Source of the DNA: Euperipatoides rowelli
Taxonomy: Eukaryota > Onychophora > Udeonychophora > Euonychophora > Peripatopsidae
Length of the DNA: 10,772 bases
Assembly: GCA_003024985.2 (NCBI GenBank)
Contig: PXIH01S0039541.1
Strand: one strand, 5' to 3'
Shown here: piece by piece, positions 7,310-10,772 of the stretch
How the letters are laid out: each line of letters opens with the position of its first letter
Position numbering within the stretch: the stretch's first letter is position 1
The notes under the pieces: generated by a model
What the model saw: only the letters and a program-made list of their open reading frames with translations
Database searches by the model: none
Told to the model about the DNA's origin: nothing
Program-made: the position numbers and the translations under genes

Positions 7310-7855
7310 AAAAAAATTGTATACTATGATTATGGTGCCAGCAACATACTAAATATTTTTAGGTAACGTAAAAGAGATTCAATAAGCAAAATTTATATAC
7401 GGACTTTTATTAACACAAGACTTAAGAGGCAGGCATTCATTTAAGTAGACTACTTGATGTTAATAGAAAAACTCTGCACAGATCGAGAATCAATTTCATT
7501 AGTTAACTATTAATAGAAATCGACCAATGTAACGTTAAACACGGTACCATAGTAGATATCTAAAATAATAATAATAAAGCATTTAACAAGTACGATTAAG
7601 AATCTGAGTAGACAAATATGCATATTTAAATACTGTATTTAATTTTATGAAATTTGATTGAAATAAATATAGTATTAAAATAAAATATATTAACGGTATA
7701 TTATTGTTTCAGTATATAACCAAGTATGCTAATCTGTTTGCTGTTTCTATAAACAAATTAACGAGTCATTCTATTATACAGTACGGTATTCTATATATAA
7801 ATATACAGTATATAGCCTACTAGTAGAATTCCATCCGGATATTTCCCAAGTAGAT
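7310..7855. other. AT-rich intergenic stretch with no gene seen
   Basis: It contains an AAT microsatellite near 7566-7579 and several ACGGTA/TATACAGTA words. No coding frame is supportable. Confidence 0.55.
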
Positions 7856-7990
7856 ATAAAATGGTGTTTCTAGCCCAATCCAGATCTTTTCAAAATGGCG
7901 GTCAGAAGTGATGTCATAAAATCCAAGATGGCTGCCATCCTATGCCCAAATATGGTCATATGACATCACATTATATGTATTATGGGGTGG

Positions 7991-8240
7991 ATTATGATGC
8001 ACGATGGAATAGGTAATCGAATAATTGATTATTATGATGCATTGTGGGATATCGATTAATCAATTATTATGATGCATTATGGAATATAGATTAATCGTTT
8101 AATTGATTAAGATGGATGCTGGGATTGATTATGATGCATGATGGGACATATGCCCCTCCCACTTCAAAAATTTCTGGCCCAATCCGAGTCTTTTCTAGAT
8201 CCATGATGGGATATATTATGATGCAGGATGGGACATATGA
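7991..8240. repeat. Irregular array of ATTATGATGCATNRTGGGA units
   Basis: ATTATGATGC starts at 7991, 8031, 8065, 8128 and 8215, usually followed by a TGGGA or TGGAA word. Between units lie GATTAATC/AATTGATT words. The plus-strand frame that crosses the array (8116-8340) is a translation of the repeats and is not taken as a gene. Confidence 0.7.
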
Positions 8241-8242
8241 TG

Positions 8243-8459
8243 CATCCGGGTCTTTTCAAAATAAGACGGCCGACTTCTTGTTTCTGTTTTTATCCCTAGA
8301 TATTGATGCTTATAAAGCTCTATTATCTGAAATATTATGATACATAATGGGATTGAAAAAGTTTCTGGCCCCATTCGGGTCTTTTCCAAGATAACTGACT
8401 GGATGTGATGTCATAGGATGTGCAGAAACAAGCACGAAAAACTTAACATTTTTTCAAAA
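8243..8459. repeat. ~220-bp module, copy A
   Basis: This segment matches 8969-9185 block by block: the CCGGGTCTTTTCAA head, a CTTGTTTCTGTTTTT block, CTCTATTAT followed by AATATTATGATACATA, a second GGGTCTTTTCCAAGAT, a GTGATGTCAT-type word, and AAACTTA-ACATTTTTT at the end. Such colinearity points to duplication of one repeat unit. Confidence 0.7.
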
Positions 8460-8469
8460 AAATTATAAT

Positions 8470-8965
8470 TTTAGAAAAGCCAAGATGGTGGAGGTCCTGT
8501 ACCACACACACATGACTGCCACATCATACACTACATTTGGGTACTTCTATACACTGTCAGTAAAAATTTCAAGTTCCTAGCACCTACTATTTTGATTGTA
8601 AGCATATAAAAGTAAAAACAGCTCATTTTAAATGGAGGGGTGGGTATACCCAATCTTCAAATGGAGTAGAAAATCAGAATCCTTGTGATTCGTAGATAAA
8701 TTTTAAAAAAAAAAATTGAAAATTGAAGCAATTTAAAATTTAAAGTTGGTTTTAGAATTTTGCTAAGTTATTAATTATCAAATATTAAAAATCTATTTAA
8801 TCAATAAATACCTACACTTTCTTTGAAAAAGCTGTTAAAACTTAAAATGTGATATCTTCGGATCCTTGCAAGCTAGAAACATACAGTTTGGATTATTCTT
8901 CCTAGTTTTTCTTCCTCTAAATATTGATATGAACGTTAACATTCTTATTCATTTTTTACTTAATA
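8470..8965. other. AT-rich spacer between the two modules
   Basis: A CCAAGATGGTGGAGG word lies near 8480. Otherwise no gene or clear repeat is seen. Confidence 0.5.
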
Positions 8966-8968
8966 TCA

Positions 8969-9185
8969 CCAATCCAGGTCTTTTCCAAGATGGCCCACTT
9001 CCTGTTTCTGTTTTTTCTGGATTTTGAAGCTTTTAAACTCTATTATTCGGAATATTATGATACATAAAAAACATAGATATTTTTTTCCCTCCTGTTTTAA
9101 ATTCATCCGGGCCTTTTCAAGATGACTAACTGGAAGTGACATCATGACATGTGCTGAAAGAGGTACAAAAAACTTAGACATTTTT
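8969..9185. repeat. ~220-bp module, copy B
   Basis: This is the second colinear copy of the 8243-8459 module, in the same orientation 726 bp downstream. Its end abuts a polypyrimidine run (9182-9197) just before the promoter at 9254, so it may belong to the end of the broken element that follows. The minus-strand frame across it (8966-9181) lacks coding character. Confidence 0.7.
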
Positions 9186-9198
9186 TCTTTTTTTTTTA

Positions 9199-9290
9199 AA
9201 CCCCTAGGACTAATCGACTAATCAACAAATTGCTATGGGACCAGGGGTTCTCCTATATAAGGAGGAAAAATTCACAGACACTCATTTCTT
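9199..9290 (+). promoter_or_regulatory. TATA/Inr promoter of the broken polymerase-type gene
   Basis: TATATAAG at 9254-9261 is followed by TCATTT with its A at 9284, exactly 30 nt downstream of the TATA start. TCATTT fits the arthropod initiator TCAKTY. Upstream, AACCCCT (9199-9205) and AGGGGTT (9243-9249) form an inverted pair around CTAATCGACTAATCAAC. The predicted leader to the ATG at 9371 is 87 nt. Confidence 0.55.
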
Positions 9291-9370
9291 ACTCAGAGAG
9301 TTGAAGGAGTAACATCTATCTAAACCTCTGTGAAAATTTTTAATTTATCCAAACATTATTTATCAACAAA

Positions 9371-10772
9371 ATGCCAAAATGTTTATTTGCGAAATATTCA
9401 AAGAACAGAAATTTAATTCATCATTAAGCCCATCACCAAAGTAAAAAGTTTAAATGCACCTACTGCGAGAAATCTTTCTCAAGAAAGAACAACCTAAGCC
9501 AACTTGAAATTATGCACAAACCAGTTCAGGATGTTACATGTATTAAGTGTTCATATTGTGAAAAGTTTTTCTCAAGAAAAGATAACCTGAATCAACATGA
9601 AGATCTACACAAGAAAAGGGAAGAGGATATCAAATGTAAAAAATGTAAACGAACATTTAAACGGAAACATGTTTTATAGATCATCTGATTAGAAATAACT
9701 GTAAATAAGCAGAAAGATATTGCACAATCAATAGAAGGTGAATATACCAATAGAAATAGGTACAAAAGGAATGCCTCACCTAACAAAAAAGAAGGTTCAA
9801 AGCGAATATGTATAGAAGATAGCCTGTAAATTTTCAGAGTTGATGAAAAAAATCTAGTAAGCTATCAAATTGAAGCTGAAGAAGCAAATATGAAAGACTT
9901 AAACAAGTTTTAAAAAGATTCTATGGAGAGGCTCACTAAAATTATAAATTTGGAAATGTCTTCAAAGCAAAATATTAAATGATACCTCAACGCATGTGTA
10001 CAGTTTTCAAAAAATATTCATGAGGAGGAAATTGAAACTATTGCACCATACTTCCTAAGCAACTGCAGTGTTACTCTACAAAATGAAGTTGTTACTGAAA
10101 ACGTACAAGAAGCATATACATATGAAAATATTAAAATCCTTTGAAGAGTTCCAGAAAAATGGAAGCAGTTGGTTTTTAGAAGCAGTGTTATTTTTTGAAA
10201 TTAAAATTGCAAAATATAGACCCTTAGATGCAACAATTTATATAAAATTAGGCCCTACCTAAAATGTACTGTTGAGTCATAAATATAAAGAACCAAGATC
10301 AAAAAAGTTTTTATGGTCATTACTTGCAGTTCTACATCGACAAGCACAAGATGCTCAACATGTTTTTAAATATGAACAATTAAAAATATAAAACAACTTC
10401 ACTTTCCTTTTCCTTTATCTCAAGTATCAAAATTGAAAAGATGAACACCTCGATCAATATATATGAATATGAAAAACAAATATTTCCACTTCATATTGCC
10501 AAACTAAAATGTGACAATCATGTAGATTTATTGTTAATATCAAAAGTAGATAATCATTAGTGCTATATTAAATCTCTTAGCAGACTTTTAAGCTCCCTTA
10601 CAAAACAACTGAGAAGCATACTACTGTGTATATTGTTTACACAGATTTTATATGAAAAGAAATTTAGAAGAGCATATTAAAATGTCAAGAACATGGAGCA
10701 CAAAAATTACATTATTTAACCCTCTGACCGTGTATTTTTTTTTTCAAAATCTGGTTAAAATTATGTATTTTT
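9371..10772 (+). pseudogene. Decayed N-terminal part of a Polinton/adintovirus-like DNA polymerase B gene
   Basis: Reading starts at ATG 9371 (CAAAATG context). The initial frame carries C2H2-type fingers. The first is degenerate. The second starts at Cys 9455 and has its first His replaced by Leu. The third (9548-9612) is intact, CX2CX12HX3H. The fourth (Cys at 9635) is broken by TAG 9677. The frame is hit by stops at 9425, 9677, 9686, 9827, 9911, 9980 and 10142. Coding character then moves to another frame (~10130-10391, stop 10260) with LAVLHRQAQDAQHVFKYEQ. It moves again (~10405-10609, stop 10558) with INIYEYEKQIFPLHI and YIKSLSRLLSSL, and again (10613 to the end) with a fifth finger, CVYCLHRF. 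This order is known from proteins carrying a protein-primed family B DNA polymerase in Polinton and related elements. The exonuclease and polymerase motifs would lie past the window. The stops and at least three shifts make it non-functional. Confidence 0.7.

Larger units (their letters stand above)
7866..9150. repeat. Dispersed ~30-bp module, six degenerate copies
   Basis: Variants of CCAATCCGGGTCTTTTCCAA followed by GATGGC occur near 7872, 8177, 8242, 8370, 8969 and 9108. Several copies are preceded by TTTCTGGCC. Several are followed by a GTGATGTCAT-type word (7907, 8405, and 9137 as TGACATCATG). The copy at 7866-7940 also carries CCAAGATGGCTGCCAT, the inverse of the CCATCTTGG word seen in the 1.3-1.8 kb cluster. 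Confidence 0.65.

Noticed and set aside
8116-8340. Plus-strand frame of 74 codons
   Set aside because: It runs through the GCATNATGGGA and TCTTTTCAA repeats. The internal repetition of MMxDGTY-type segments comes from the DNA repeats.
8966-9181. Minus-strand frame of 71 codons
   Set aside because: It is confined to module copy B, and the copy A counterpart is not open in the same way.
9592-9786. Minus-strand frame of 64 codons
   Set aside because: It is the antisense shadow of the zinc-finger region of the broken polymerase-type gene.
10068-10262. Plus-strand frame of 64 codons as an independent gene
   Set aside because: Only its second half carries coding character, as one segment of the broken gene. 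Its ATG and first ~20 codons are out of frame with the neighbouring coding segment.

Overview
This is AT-rich, intron- and repeat-bearing DNA from an animal nuclear genome, most likely an invertebrate. The evidence is a short GT-AG intron that joins two reading frames exactly, TATA/initiator promoters with no bacterial-type ribosome binding sites, a tRNA-like Pol III unit, a probable TIR-bounded transposon, and a decayed Polinton/adintovirus-type polymerase gene. The initiator near 9284 matches the arthropod consensus TCAKTY, but this is not enough to name the species. No bacterial features, CRISPR array or rRNA were seen.

Layout. (1) 77-1040, minus strand: a compact two-exon gene of unknown family. 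Exon 1 is 430-826, a 138-nt intron is 292-429, and exon 2 is 77-291. The reading frame is continuous across the splice except for one TAG. Upstream lies a dense promoter with a TATA box 30 nt before a TCA initiator, CCAAT boxes, a TTTCCCGC E2F-type word and a CRE-like word. (2) 1125-1870: a repeat cluster packed with words that match animal transcription-factor sites (ETS, YY1, ERR/NR5A, CRE-like), including a 25-bp tandem array and a directly repeated 116-bp module. (3) 1871-5088: mostly AT-rich DNA with nothing assignable, apart from a small coding-like patch at 3193-3276, two hairpins and a pyrimidine-rich tract. (4) 5089-5676: a 588-bp segment with 49-bp inverted ends and an AAT target-site duplication. 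Coding-like minus-strand frames lie inside it and across its right end (5422-5794). (5) 5800-9240: AT-rich DNA with a 26-bp TAATCC tandem array, a tRNA-like element with an oligo-T terminator, GCATNATGGGA repeats, and a duplicated ~220-bp module. (6) 9254-10772, plus strand: a well-formed TATA/Inr promoter, then a heavily broken gene with C2H2 fingers and the conserved region that precedes the family B DNA polymerase core in Polinton/adintovirus-like elements. The window ends before the polymerase core.

The genes do not form an obvious pathway. The right end is the edge of a dead mobile or viral-type DNA element. The left gene could be a host gene or another element gene; the sequence alone does not decide this. 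The most unusual signals are the small split gene at the left, the coding-like frames in and around the TIR element, and the repeats built from promoter motifs.
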